A stretch of 64,000 bases of DNA from an uncultured Oscillospiraceae bacterium (GTDB taxonomy: Bacteria; Bacillota; Clostridia; Oscillospirales; Oscillospiraceae): positions 6,637-70,636 of the forward strand of contig CAKTSA010000006.1 of assembly GCA_934597585.1 (NCBI GenBank). The letters run 5' to 3'. The position numbers and the translations under genes are program-made. Numbering within the stretch: the stretch's first letter is position 1; each line of letters begins with the position of its first letter. Below, in pieces: positions 1 through 8,330 of this stretch. The notes under the pieces were generated by a model. The model saw nothing but the letters and a program-made list of their open reading frames with translations, had not been told where the DNA came from and did not search any database.

Positions 1-899
1 CCGCCGTGGCGGAGACCGGCACCATCAGCGGCGCGGCCAAAGCGCTGTTCATCTCCCAGCCCAGCCTGACCGCCGCCATCCAGGAGCTGGAAAGGGAGAT
101 GGGCATCACCATCTTCCTGCGCACCAATCGGGGCGTGGTGCTGAGCCGGGAGGGGGACGAGTTCCTGGGCTATGCCCGCCAGGTGCTGATGCAGGCGGAG
201 CTGCTGGAGAATCGGTACAGCGTCCCGTCCAGCCACCGGCAGCAGTTCGCCGTGTCCGCCCAGCACTATAACTTTGCGGCCCGTGTATTTGCCCGTGTGG
301 TGCGGGATATGGGCGGCGAGAAATACAGCATGACCTTCCGGGAGACCACCACCTATGAGGTGATCGAAGACGTAGGCCTGATGCGCAGCGAGGTGGGCGT
401 GCTGCTGATGACGGAGCAGAACGGCGAGGTGCTGCGCCGGCTGTTCCGGGAATACGAGTTGACCTATACGGAGCTGGTACAGAAGGACGCCACCGTGTAT
501 GTGGACAAAAATCACCCGCTGGCGGGCCGGGGCGAGGTAACGGAGGAGGAGCTGGCGCCCTATCCCTGCGTGACCTTTGAGCAGGGGACGCATAACGCGG
601 TGTTCTTCTCAGAGGATATCTCCATGCCAGCGGTAACACCCCGGCACATTCTGGTGCGTGACAGGGCCACCGCCAACGACCTGACCCGCGAGATCAACGC
701 CTATCAGCCAGGCATCGGGCTGGATGACGAGGTGTCCCGTACCATCTATGCCTCGGCAATGCTGCTGCTGAAGCCCCGAAAAAAGGTCAGTATCGGTTAT
801 ATCGTTCGGGCTCACATGTTGCTCAGCCCCATGGCGCAGGCGTATATTCAGGCCATGGAGGACTATGCGGAGAAGTACAGGCGATCACACGAGGCATAG
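1..899 (+). CDS. LysR-family transcriptional regulator (5' end cut by window)
   Basis: The frame is open from the first bases, so the true start lies upstream of the window. The first residues visible (AVAETGTISGAAKAL, then ISQPSLTAAIQELE) are the second half of a LysR winged helix-turn-helix, with the recognition helix intact. An effector-binding domain of about 210 residues follows, as is usual in the family. It is expected to bind DNA as a dimer or tetramer and respond to a small molecule. The target is unknown. The next gene has its own promoter, so no operon link is implied. Confidence 0.9.
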   Translation, partial: AVAETGTISGAAKALFISQPSLTAAIQELEREMGITIFLRTNRGVVLSREGDEFLGYARQVLMQAELLENRYSVPSSHRQQFAVSAQHYNFAARVFARVVRDMGGEKYSMTFRETTTYEVIEDVGLMRSEVGVLLMTEQNGEVLRRLFREYELTYTELVQKDATVYVDKNHPLAGRGEVTEEELAPYPCVTFEQGTHNAVFFSEDISMPAVTPRHILVRDRATANDLTREINAYQPGIGLDDEVSRTIYASAMLLLKPRKKVSIGYIVRAHMLLSPMAQAYIQAMEDYAEKYRRSHEA

Positions 900-932
900 C
901 TTCAAACTATAACAAACTTAGTTTTCGCATAT

Positions 933-961
933 TTTACAAATGGCAAAAGCTGTAGTATCAT
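933..961 (+). promoter_or_regulatory. Probable sigma-A promoter of the small membrane protein gene
   Basis: A -35 box TTTACA at 933-938 and a -10 box TATCAT at 956-961 are separated by 17 bp. The predicted start is near 968, about 55 bp before the gene. Confidence 0.55.
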
Positions 962-1023
962 CATACCTGTAAAGAGCAAAACACAAAACACAAAAATACA
1001 GAAAGATGAAAGGAGTTTTTGCT

Positions 1024-1209
1024 ATGAAAAAGATGACTGCTGTGGTACTGGCCCTGCTCCTGACATTGGTGGTGCTGGGCACATTCGTGGCCATTTTGAC
1101 GGGCTGGGTAAATCCGGTGATCAAGGTCACCAGTCTTCTGCTGGGCTATCTGATGTTCGCCGATCTGGCGGTCCTCTGCGATCTGATGGCCGGCGTTTAT
1201 AAGGCATAA
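1024..1209 (+). CDS. Small two-span membrane protein, unknown function
   Basis: This 61-residue protein begins MKKMTAVVLALLL. It has a hydrophobic segment at about residues 4-24 and a second at about 32-54 (ending near LMFADLAVLCDLM), leaving few soluble residues. The start at 1024 is preceded by GAAAGGAG with a 9-base gap; an upstream in-frame ATG at 1006 lacks such a site. It is monocistronic, with its own promoter and a strong terminator. I do not recognise the family. Confidence 0.65.
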   Translation: MKKMTAVVLALLLTLVVLGTFVAILTGWVNPVIKVTSLLLGYLMFADLAVLCDLMAGVYKA

Positions 1210-1259
1210 GAAAGCGGACTACTTATCCATTTATTTTCTCTCTCTCAACCTCTTCCAAA

Positions 1260-1293
1260 GCAAAGGCCACCCTATTGAAAGGGTGGCCTTTGC
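1260..1293. terminator. Bidirectional intrinsic terminator
   Basis: A perfect 14-bp stem (GCAAAGGCCACCCT and its complement) encloses a 6-nt loop. It sits between convergent genes and can serve both. Confidence 0.8.
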
Positions 1294-1300
1294 ACATGTA

Positions 1301-1927
1301 TTACAGCAATTCATCAAACCCCCGGATGCACCGGTGGCACACCGTCTGCATCTCGTCCCAGGACACATGGAAAAATTCATCGTACACGCCTACGACCTGC
1401 ATCCCCGCCGCGCGGGCGCTGCGGCAGGCGGCGATGGAGTCGTCAAAGATGGTGCACTCCTCCGGCGTCACCCCCAGCAGCTCCGCCGTTCTGCGGTAGA
1501 TGGCGGGCTCCTTCTTGTCCATGCCCAGCTCCTGGGCAAAGAAGATCTGCTCAAAATAGGGCTTCAGCCCCAGATGTCCCAGCGCCGCGTGGCAGTGGGC
1601 GGGAACGCTGGAGGTCAGCACCGCCATCCGCTCTCCGGCGGCTTTGCACTTCTCCAGATAGTCCGCCACGCCGGGCTTTACCGGCACGCTGGTGGTATAC
1701 AGGTCGCCGGCCATCTCCATCCACTCGGCCATGATCTCGTCGGTGGATTCGCTGAGATGGCAGTACTCCTTGGTGAAGATGGCGGCCTTGGGGAACACGG
1801 TGTGGGCCACGCCCTCATAGTATTCCCGGGTGTAGGGCAGGCCCCGCTTGGCCAGAAACGCGGTGTCCACATCACGCCAGATGCCGTTGGAGTCGATGAG
1901 GGTGCCGTCCATGTCAAAAATCAGCAT
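1301..1927 (-). CDS. HAD-superfamily hydrolase (phosphoglucomutase-like phosphatase)
   Basis: This 208-residue protein carries all four HAD motifs: D5-x-D7-G-T at the N-terminus (nucleophile and acid/base), T105/S106, the lysine in K138-K139-E-P, and F-D162-D163. A helical cap lies between residues 15 and 85, the usual layout of subfamily IA phosphatases. It should hydrolyse a small phosphorylated metabolite; the substrate cannot be read from sequence. It lies 10 bp downstream of the DNA glycosylase gene and is probably co-transcribed with it. Confidence 0.85.
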   Translation of the reverse strand: MLIFDMDGTLIDSNGIWRDVDTAFLAKRGLPYTREYYEGVAHTVFPKAAIFTKEYCHLSESTDEIMAEWMEMAGDLYTTSVPVKPGVADYLEKCKAAGERMAVLTSSVPAHCHAALGHLGLKPYFEQIFFAQELGMDKKEPAIYRRTAELLGVTPEECTIFDDSIAACRSARAAGMQVVGVYDEFFHVSWDEMQTVCHRCIRGFDELL

Positions 1928-1937
1928 AGTTTTCTCC

Positions 1938-2561
1938 TTATAGGTCAGTGGTGTAAAAGCGCCACGGGAAGTCCACAGCCTCCTGTGCGTAGTCGATGCC
2001 GATGCGCTTGCCTGTGTGAATGGTGAAGGGGCGGGGCGAATGGTCGGGCAGCCCCACGTCGGACAGGGCGGTGCAGAGGAACAGCTCCTCTCTCGTGGTC
2101 AGGTCGATGCCGTTCTGGCGGCGGTCCAGTCCCATCGCCTGACAGCATTTGCCGGGGCCGTTGAGGAAGTTCTTCCGCTGATAGGCCGTCAGCTCGTCAG
2201 GGGCTTTGTCATACCGCAGGCGGCAGAGGGCTTCCAGGCCGTGCACCGGGGCGAGCCCCCGCAGCAGCACGGCGGAGGGCTCCCCCTCCGGCTCGGTGAC
2301 GAAGTTCAGGCAGCAGTGCATGCCGTAGATGAGATAGATGTAGGCGTGGCCCGGCGGGCCGAACATGGTGGCGTTGCGAGCGGTCTTGTGGTAGCCGTAG
2401 GAGTGGGCGGCCTTGTCGATGGCGCCCACATAGGCCTCCGTCTCCGCGATGCGGCACACCAGCAGCTCCCCCTCATACCGCCGCACCAGATAGCAGCCCA
2501 CAAGGCTGCGGGCGATATCCACCGTATTTCCTGTATAAAAATTCCGACAAAGTATTGCCAT
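1938..2561 (-). CDS. mpg: DNA-3-methyladenine glycosylase (AAG/MPG family)
   Basis: This 207-residue protein excises alkylated or deaminated purines at the start of base excision repair. The family motif E-T-E42-A-Y44 (catalytic Glu, intercalating Tyr) is followed by H53, and a Y-G-M-H-C-C-L-N-F stretch comes near residue 80. The start at 2561 is chosen because GGAGG lies 7 bases upstream; a longer frame to 2621 lacks a ribosome site. It is first in a two-gene operon with the HAD hydrolase. Confidence 0.9.
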   Translation of the reverse strand: MAILCRNFYTGNTVDIARSLVGCYLVRRYEGELLVCRIAETEAYVGAIDKAAHSYGYHKTARNATMFGPPGHAYIYLIYGMHCCLNFVTEPEGEPSAVLLRGLAPVHGLEALCRLRYDKAPDELTAYQRKNFLNGPGKCCQAMGLDRRQNGIDLTTREELFLCTALSDVGLPDHSPRPFTIHTGKRIGIDYAQEAVDFPWRFYTTDL

Positions 2562-2592
2562 TTTCGTCCTCCGGTGGTATAGTGCTTTTGCT

Positions 2593-2621
2593 ATTCTAAC
2601 ATTTTTGCTGAGAAAATACAA
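2593..2621 (-). promoter_or_regulatory. Probable promoter of the mpg-HAD operon
   Basis: Read on the minus strand, TTGTAT and TAGAAT are separated by 17 bp, just upstream of the glycosylase start. Confidence 0.6.
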
Positions 2622-2642
2622 GAAAAAGGAAGTGCTGCCGTG

Positions 2643-3536
2643 ATGCCTGTGTACAACTACAAAAAAGGCCTGACCGCCATGCTGGGGTGTTTCCTGATCT
2701 GGGGGTTCCAGCCGTTATACTGGTATCTGTGCGGCGGCATGGATACCTTCTTCCTGATGGCCAGCCGTATCGTCTGGGCGGCGGTGTGCTGCGTGATGAT
2801 CCTGTGGATCCAGGGCAAGCTGCCCCAGCTGGCGGCGGCCTTCCGGGATAAGCAGGTGCTGAAGCGGGAGATCCCCGCGGCGGTGTTCCTGTTCGGCGAC
2901 TGGATCGTCTACCTGTGGGCGGTGCAGAACGGCCGGGTGCTGGAGTGCTCCCTGGGCTACTACATCCAGCCCCTGGTGGTGTTTGCCTTCGGTGCGGTGA
3001 TCTTCAAGGAGAAGATCTCCTGGCGGCACTTCGTCATCATTGCCATCGTGGTGGTGGGCATTGTGCTGAGTACCAGCGGCTTCGGCGGCGTGCCCTACGT
3101 GACCATCGCCCTGGCCACCATGTTCGCCATCTACGCCGCCATCAAGAAGAGCCTGACCATCGATTCCATCGTCAGCACCACCATGGAGATCATCATGATG
3201 GTGCCGGTGGCCGTCATATTCGTGCTGTGCTGCCGCATGGGCGACAACGGCATGGGCAGCCTGACGGTGGTGCGTCAGCTTCTGCTGATGGGCTCCGGTG
3301 TGGTGACGGCGGTCCCCATGCTGTTCTACGCCATCGGCGTGCGCCACCTGCCCCTGATGACCACCGGCATCTGCCAGTATCTCAGCCCCACCCTGGCCAT
3401 CTTCTGCGGCATGATCATGGGCGAGAGCCTGACCAAGGAGAAGCTGGTCAGCTTCTGCTTCATCTGGGCCGGCGTGATCCTGTATACCCTCAACAGCATC
3501 TATGAGGAGAAAAAGCGCAGCAAAACGGCGGCGTAA
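2643..3536 (+). CDS. rarD: RarD-type EamA/DMT membrane transporter
   Basis: This 297-residue, 10-helix member of the drug/metabolite transporter superfamily has two EamA repeats. RarD features include the N-terminal KKGLTAMLGCFLIWGFQPLYW and the central LGYYIQPLVVF, with a second LSPTLAIF-type motif near the C-terminus. The transported substrate of RarD proteins is not settled. A GTG three bases upstream could also be the start; ATG at 2643 is preferred, with AAGGAAG upstream. It leads an operon with the LOG and YczE-like genes. Confidence 0.85.
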   Translation: MPVYNYKKGLTAMLGCFLIWGFQPLYWYLCGGMDTFFLMASRIVWAAVCCVMILWIQGKLPQLAAAFRDKQVLKREIPAAVFLFGDWIVYLWAVQNGRVLECSLGYYIQPLVVFAFGAVIFKEKISWRHFVIIAIVVVGIVLSTSGFGGVPYVTIALATMFAIYAAIKKSLTIDSIVSTTMEIIMMVPVAVIFVLCCRMGDNGMGSLTVVRQLLLMGSGVVTAVPMLFYAIGVRHLPLMTTGICQYLSPTLAIFCGMIMGESLTKEKLVSFCFIWAGVILYTLNSIYEEKKRSKTAA

Positions 3537-3547
3537 GGAGGAGAACC

Positions 3548-4090
3548 ATGCATATCACAGTCTATCTGGGCGCCAACGAGGGCAACGACCCGGCCCTGGG
3601 CCGGGCGGTGCGGGAACTGGGCCAATGGATCGGCGAAAACGGCCACACCCTGGTCTACGGCGGTTCGGAGAACGGCCTCATGGGTGAGATCGCCAAAAGC
3701 GTACTGGCCGCCGGCGGCCAGGCTATCGGCGTAGAGCCCCAGTTTTTCATCGACGCGGGCTATGAGTTCCACGGCCTGACGGAGCTGATCGTCACGAAGG
3801 ACATGGCGGAGCGCAAGGGCAAGATGATCCAGCTGGGTGACGCCTTCATCGCCCTCCCCGGCGGCACCGGCACCCTGGAGGAGATCACAGAGGTCATGTC
3901 CAAGGTCTCCCTGAAGCACCTGGACGCCCTCTGCATCCTCTATAACCTCAACGGTTACTACGACCACCTGAAGGCCCTTCTGCACCACATGATCGAAAAA
4001 GACCTGTCCTCGCCGGAGCGGCAGGAGGGGATATACTTTGCGGAGAACCTTGACCAGATCAAGGCCATATTGGAGCGGAAGAACAAATGA
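3548..4090 (+). CDS. LOG family protein (nucleoside monophosphate phosphoribohydrolase-like)
   Basis: This 180-residue Rossmann-fold protein has the family signature P104-G-G-T-G-T-x-x-E112 and the upstream R89-K90 pair. LOG-type enzymes hydrolyse cytokinin-type nucleoside 5'-monophosphates to base and ribose phosphate. The motif is also the reason many homologues are mislabelled lysine decarboxylase. It begins 11 bp after rarD behind TAAGGAGGAG and overlaps the next gene by 4 bp, so it is operonic. Confidence 0.88.
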   Translation: MHITVYLGANEGNDPALGRAVRELGQWIGENGHTLVYGGSENGLMGEIAKSVLAAGGQAIGVEPQFFIDAGYEFHGLTELIVTKDMAERKGKMIQLGDAFIALPGGTGTLEEITEVMSKVSLKHLDALCILYNLNGYYDHLKALLHHMIEKDLSSPERQEGIYFAENLDQIKAILERKNK

Positions 4091-4749
4091 ATCGAAATCT
4101 GTCCCGGCGGCTTGCCATGTATACCGCCGGATTATTTGCCATGACGGTGGGCATCGCCCTGTCAGTAAAGTCACGGCTGGGGGTGTCGCCCATCAGCTCC
4201 ATTCCCTATGCCATGACCTGCATCTGGGGCATCGAGATGGGTAAGGCCACCATCATCCTGCACTGTGCGCTGGTGCTGCTGCAGATCATTCTGCTGCGAA
4301 AGCATTTCAAGCCGGTGAAACTGCTGCAGGTGGTGGTGGGCATCGTATTTGGGTACTTCACCACCTTCTGTAACTGGTACGTGTCCTTCCTGCCGGACGC
4401 GGACAGCACGGTGCTGCGGGTCATATTGCTGCTGCTGAGCGTGGTGTGCATCGCCCTGGGCATCTTTCTGTACATGCCGCCGGACATCATGGCCCTGGCG
4501 GGCGAGGGGACCATCAAGGCCATCTCCGACGTCAGCGGCATGGCCTTCGCCAGGGTGAAGGTGCTGTTTGACTCGTCGCTGGTGGCCATATCCCTGGCGG
4601 CCTGCCTGCTGTGCATCGGCAGCTTCGGCAGCGTGGGCGTGGGAACGGTGATCGCCGCTGTCCTGGTGGGCACGGTGCTGGGCTATCTCACTAAGTGGTT
4701 TGCACCCCAGCGGGACAGATGGCTGTTCCGGGAGAATATTCAGGCATAA
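4087..4749 (+). CDS. YczE/YitT-like integral membrane protein
   Basis: This 220-residue protein has about five or six membrane segments. The N-terminal pattern LGVSPISSIPYAM and the later PPDIMALAGEGTIKAI stretch resemble the YczE family of integral membrane proteins. No catalytic motif is visible. Its start codon overlaps the LOG stop (ATGA), indicating translational coupling. Function in this family is largely unknown. Confidence 0.75.
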   Translation: MNRNLSRRLAMYTAGLFAMTVGIALSVKSRLGVSPISSIPYAMTCIWGIEMGKATIILHCALVLLQIILLRKHFKPVKLLQVVVGIVFGYFTTFCNWYVSFLPDADSTVLRVILLLLSVVCIALGIFLYMPPDIMALAGEGTIKAISDVSGMAFARVKVLFDSSLVAISLAACLLCIGSFGSVGVGTVIAAVLVGTVLGYLTKWFAPQRDRWLFRENIQA

Positions 4750-4751
4750 AT

Positions 4752-4782
4752 AACCCGCCGCGGGCACAGCCCGCGGCGGGTT
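4752..4782 (+). terminator. Intrinsic terminator of the rarD-LOG-YczE operon
   Basis: A 14-bp stem, mostly CCCGCCGCGGGC and its complement, encloses a 3-nt loop and is followed by TTTCGT. Confidence 0.75.
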
Positions 4783-4803
4783 TCGTATAAAAGCCTCGCA
4801 GAG

Positions 4804-4946
4804 TTCGCCGCTCGGAAGCGGCGAAAAAATCAAATCATTTTTCTGACGACATGTGCGTCAGAAAAATACTTCTCGGTCGCCAGTGCACCCAACGGGTGCG
4901 CGCAGCCGACCGCGATCTTCTTTGGCAATGAAATCGAAGATTTCAT
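4804..4946. repeat. Run of four stem-loops in intergenic DNA
   Basis: Four consecutive inverted repeats fill this gap: TTCGCCGCT at 4804-4812 with 4817-4825; a perfect 12-bp arm ATTTTTCTGACG at 4837-4848 with 4856-4867; a nested structure with outer arms CGGTCG at 4874-4879 and CGACCG at 4907-4912; and ATGAAATC at 4928-4935 with 4939-4946. They lie downstream of the HIT gene and may help end its transcript, but no arm is followed by a clean T-run. They look like remnants of dispersed palindromic repeats. Confidence 0.6.
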
Positions 4947-4957
4947 GCCAGTAATCT

Positions 4958-5299
4958 TTAGCCCGGAGGCCACGTCATGTCGCGGCCGCTGAGCACGTGG
5001 AAGTGCAGGTGCTTCACGGTCTGGCCGGCCTGATCGCCGCAGTTGTTGACGATGCGGTAGCTGTCGCAGCCCAGCTCCTTGCAGATTTTGGCAATGACCT
5101 CAAAGCAGTGGGCCACCACGGCGCTGTTGTCCGCGGTGATGTCGTTGGCGCAGCAGATGTGGGCCTTGGGCACCACCAGGAAGTGGGTGGGTGCCTGGGG
5201 CTCGATGTCGTAGAAGGCGTAGCACAGCTCGTCCTCATAGACCTTGTTGCTGGGGATCTCGCCGTCGATGATGGCGCAGAACAGGCAATCGTTCTTCAT
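4958..5299 (-). CDS. HIT family nucleotide hydrolase/transferase
   Basis: This 113-residue protein has the complete histidine triad H97-L-H99-F-H101-V and an N-terminal C5-x-x-C8 pair that commonly binds zinc with a downstream His. It belongs to the HinT branch, which cleaves phosphoramidate bonds of nucleotides. The start at 5299 is preceded by AAAGGAG; an in-frame ATG six codons upstream (5317) has none. It has no obvious partner gene. Confidence 0.9.
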   Translation of the reverse strand: MKNDCLFCAIIDGEIPSNKVYEDELCYAFYDIEPQAPTHFLVVPKAHICCANDITADNSAVVAHCFEVIAKICKELGCDSYRIVNNCGDQAGQTVKHLHFHVLSGRDMTWPPG

Positions 5300-5359
5300 A
5301 GGTTCGTCTCCTTTCACTATGTTTTTGATATTATGTTTTTCTGAGGAGGTTTGCTTTTT

Positions 5360-5494
5360 GCCTCCCTCTGACGAGGGAGGTGGTATGACCGAAGGTCATA
5401 ACGGAGGGAGAGACAAAAACCACAAGAGGTACGATAGAACACCGGTCTCTCTCCCCCAGTCACCTTCGGTGACAGCCCCCTCGTCAGAGGGGGC
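5360..5494. repeat. 135-bp inverted-repeat element (MITE/REP-like)
   Basis: The two ends are imperfect inverted copies of one another. The left end reads GCCTCCCTCTGACGAGGGAG followed by a short hairpin around ACCGAAGGT. The reverse complement of the right end reads GCCCCCTCTGACGAGGGGGC followed by the same ACCGAAGGT hairpin and GGGAGAGAC. Each arm is about 50 bp, with a spacer of about 35 bp. No gene is inside. Such units recur in Oscillospiraceae intergenic DNA. Confidence 0.75.
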
Positions 5495-5537
5495 CTTTAT
5501 TGCGGTTTAGCGGGGGAAAACGTAATGGCAACGTTTC

Positions 5538-8216
5538 TCAGCCCAGCTTGGCGGCCACAAAGTCGTCCACAGTGGCCAGCGCGTCGTCCACCTTCAGCAG
5601 GTCGGTGCCGCCGCCCATGGCGCTGTCGGGCTTGCCGCCGCCCTTGCCGCCGCACACAGCGGACACGGACTTCACCAGCTCGCCGGCATTGAGGCCCCGG
5701 GCCACGGCCTCCTTGCCGCAGACCGCCAGGAAGCTGACCTTCTCACCGTTGATGCTGGCCAGCACCGCCACCACGCTGGGATCCTTGTCCCGCATGAAGT
5801 CGCCCATGGCACGCAGGGCGTTGGCGTCCAGATTCTGGCGGGTGCCGGTGATGATGTGCAGGCCGCCCACCGTCTTGGCGGAGGCCATCACCTGACGGGC
5901 CTCGCCCAGAGAGGCCTCGGCCTTGAACTTCTCCAGGGCCTGGCGCAGCTCCTTCATCTCGTTGGCCTGCTGCTCCATGCGCTCCAGGATGCCGCCGGGG
6001 GCGGTCTTGAAGAACTGGGCCGCCTTCAGCAGGGTGTTGCGGCCGTGGCGGGTCTCGTCAATGGAGGCGCGGCCGGTGGTGGCTTCGATACGGCGGACGC
6101 CGGAGGCCACGCTGCTCTCGCTCTTGATGCGGAACATGCCCACCTTGGCGGTGTTGTCCAGATGGGTGCCGCCGCACAGCTCCATGGAGAAATCGCCCAT
6201 GGTGACCACGCGGACCGTCTGGCCGTACTTCTCACCGAAGGTGGCTACCGCGCCCCGGGCCTTGGCCTCGTCCAGCGGCAGCTCCTCGGTGGTGATGGTC
6301 AGGCCGTCCAGAATGGCGCCGTTCACCAGATCCTCCACCTCGTTCAGCTGCTGGGGCGTGATGCCCTCAAAGTGGGTGAAGTCGAAGCGCAGCCGGTCGG
6401 GCTCCACCAGAGAGCCGGCCTGATGGACGTGGTCGCCCAGCACCTTCACCAGCGCGGCATCCAGCAGGTGGGTGGCGCTGTGGGCGCGACGGATGGCAGC
6501 CCGGCGGACGGTATCGATGGAGGCGGCCACGGTGTCGCCCACCTTCAACGAGCCCTTCACCAGCTTGCCGTAGTGCATGAACTTGCCGCCCTTGTTCTTC
6601 TGGACGTTGTTGACGTGGAAGAGGAGGGCGCAGTTGCCGTCGGGATTCTCAATGCTGTCGCTGTCGGTGATGCGGCCGTGGTCAGCGGTCTGGCCGCCCA
6701 TCTCGGCGTAGAAGGGGGTCTGATCCAGCACCACGATGGCCTCCATACCGGCCACGATCTCGTCCACCAGCTCACCCTCGGCCACGATGGCCAGCACATG
6801 GGCATCGTCGATGGCGTCGTAGTCATAGCCCACGAACTCGGTGGCGGGCATGTCCTTGCCGAACTCCACACCGGCCCAGCCCAGATCGCCCAGGGCCTTG
6901 CGGGCCTCGCGGGCACGCTCCTTCTGCTCGGTCATCAGGGCCTTGAAGGCCTCCTCGTCGATGGTCATGCCCTCCTCGGCGGCCATCTCCGCCGTCAGGT
7001 CGATGGGGAAGCCGAAGGTGTCGTACAGCTTGAAGGCGTCCTCGCCGGAGAACACGGTCTCGCCCTTGGCCTTGTGGGCGGACAGCATATCGCCGTAGAT
7101 CTTCATGCCGCCGTCGATGGTGCGGGCGAAGTTCTCCTCCTCGGTGCGGATGACCTTGGTGATATAGGTCTGTTTCTCCCGCAGGTCGGGATACTGGCAC
7201 TCGTTCTCGTGAATGACGGTGTCCACCACCTGATACAGGAACGGCTCATTGACGCCCAGCAGCTTGCCGTGACGGGCAGCCCGGCGCAGCAGGCGGCGCA
7301 GCACGTAGCCCCGGCCCTCGTTGCTGGGCAGGATGCCGTCGCAGATCATGAAGGTGGCGGAGCGGATGTGGTCGGTGATGACACGCAGGGACACGTCGCG
7401 CTTGTGGCTCTCGCCGTAGTGGGCGCCGGTCAGCTCGCTGACCTTGTTGGTGATGTTCATGACGGTATCCACATCAAACAGGCTGTCCACGTTCTGGCAC
7501 ACGCAGGCCAGGCGCTCCAGCCCCATGCCGGTGTCGATGTTCTTCTGCTTCAGCTCGGTATAGTTGTTGTGGCCGTCGTTGTCAAACTGGCTGAACACGT
7601 TGTTCCAGACCTCGATGTAGCGGTCGCAGTCGCAGCCCACGGTGCAGCCGGGCTTGCCGCAGCCGTACTCGGGGCCGCGGTCATAGTAGATCTCGGAGCA
7701 GGGGCCGCAGGGGCCGGAGCCGTGCTCCCAGAAGTTGTCCTCCTTGCCGAAGCGGAAGATCTTCTCGGCGGGGATGCCGATCTCGTCGTGCCAGATGTTC
7801 CACGCCTCGTCGTCGTCCAGATAGACGGAGGGGTACAGACGGTCAGGCTCCAGACCCACCCATTCGGGGCTGGTCAGGAACTCCCAGGACCAAGCGATGG
7901 CCTCATGCTTGAAGTAATCACCGAAGGAGAAGTTGCCCAGCATCTCGAAATAGGTGCCGTGGCGGGCGGTGTGACCCACGTTGTCGATGTCGCCGGTGCG
8001 GATGCACTTCTGGCAGGTGCACACGCGGTGGCAGGGGGGCTCCTCCTCGCCCTTGAACCAGGGCTTCATGGGGGTCATACCGGCGTTGATCAGCAGGATG
8101 GACTTGTCGTTCTGGGGCACCAGCGAAAAGCTGGGCAGGCGCAGATGGCCTTTCGTCTCGAAGAACTTCAGGAACATCTCCCGCAGCTCATTCAGACCGT
8201 GATAGGGATGGCTCAT
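5538..8216 (-). CDS. alaS: Alanine--tRNA ligase
   Basis: This 892-residue enzyme is full length for the family. It has an N-terminal class II catalytic core (ARHGTYFEMLGNFSFGDYFK), a Cys-rich insertion near residue 190, the editing-site motif H-S-A-T-H near residue 577, the C-G-G-T-H zinc/editing motif near residue 680, and a C-terminal glycine-rich C-Ala segment. It charges tRNA-Ala and edits mischarged Ser and Gly. AAAGGAG precedes ATG by 9 bases. No strong promoter is seen in the 114-bp gap from the upstream acetyltransferase gene, so it is probably read from the upstream T-box promoter. Confidence 0.97.
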   Translation of the reverse strand: MSHPYHGLNELREMFLKFFETKGHLRLPSFSLVPQNDKSILLINAGMTPMKPWFKGEEEPPCHRVCTCQKCIRTGDIDNVGHTARHGTYFEMLGNFSFGDYFKHEAIAWSWEFLTSPEWVGLEPDRLYPSVYLDDDEAWNIWHDEIGIPAEKIFRFGKEDNFWEHGSGPCGPCSEIYYDRGPEYGCGKPGCTVGCDCDRYIEVWNNVFSQFDNDGHNNYTELKQKNIDTGMGLERLACVCQNVDSLFDVDTVMNITNKVSELTGAHYGESHKRDVSLRVITDHIRSATFMICDGILPSNEGRGYVLRRLLRRAARHGKLLGVNEPFLYQVVDTVIHENECQYPDLREKQTYITKVIRTEEENFARTIDGGMKIYGDMLSAHKAKGETVFSGEDAFKLYDTFGFPIDLTAEMAAEEGMTIDEEAFKALMTEQKERAREARKALGDLGWAGVEFGKDMPATEFVGYDYDAIDDAHVLAIVAEGELVDEIVAGMEAIVVLDQTPFYAEMGGQTADHGRITDSDSIENPDGNCALLFHVNNVQKNKGGKFMHYGKLVKGSLKVGDTVAASIDTVRRAAIRRAHSATHLLDAALVKVLGDHVHQAGSLVEPDRLRFDFTHFEGITPQQLNEVEDLVNGAILDGLTITTEELPLDEAKARGAVATFGEKYGQTVRVVTMGDFSMELCGGTHLDNTAKVGMFRIKSESSVASGVRRIEATTGRASIDETRHGRNTLLKAAQFFKTAPGGILERMEQQANEMKELRQALEKFKAEASLGEARQVMASAKTVGGLHIITGTRQNLDANALRAMGDFMRDKDPSVVAVLASINGEKVSFLAVCGKEAVARGLNAGELVKSVSAVCGGKGGGKPDSAMGGGTDLLKVDDALATVDDFVAAKLG

Positions 8217-8263
8217 AGTATTTCGCTCCTTTTATGATAAATTTTATTGCATTTCTTTAGATC

Positions 8264-8303
8264 GTCATTGCGAGCCAGTCAGCAGACTGGCGTGGCAATC
8301 CGC
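8264..8303. repeat. Dispersed palindromic repeat (CGTCATTGCGAG type)
   Basis: The sequence TCGTCATTGCGAGCCAGT, then a hairpin with arms CCAGTC and GACTGG, then GGCAATCCG forms an imperfect palindrome (ATTGC and GCAAT outer arms). This unit is very common between genes of gut Firmicutes. Here it lies inside the CAT-alaS gap. Confidence 0.7.
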
Positions 8304-8306
8304 TCC

Positions 8307-8330
8307 TTTTCGCGGCAAGTACCGCGAAAA
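8307..8330. repeat. 9-bp inverted repeat after the acetyltransferase stop codon
   Basis: TTTTCGCGG at 8307-8315 is complementary to 8322-8330. No T-run follows on the minus strand, so it is a poor intrinsic terminator. Confidence 0.5.

Noticed and set aside
5856..8237. 793-codon open frame on the plus strand opposite alaS
   Set aside because: Its composition (Gly, Leu, Val, His, Ala) is that of a complement shadow, and alaS is certain on the other strand.
8217..8306. Independent alaS promoter
   Set aside because: A TAAAAT lies upstream of the start, but the best -35 candidates are poor, so read-through from the T-box promoter is the simpler view.
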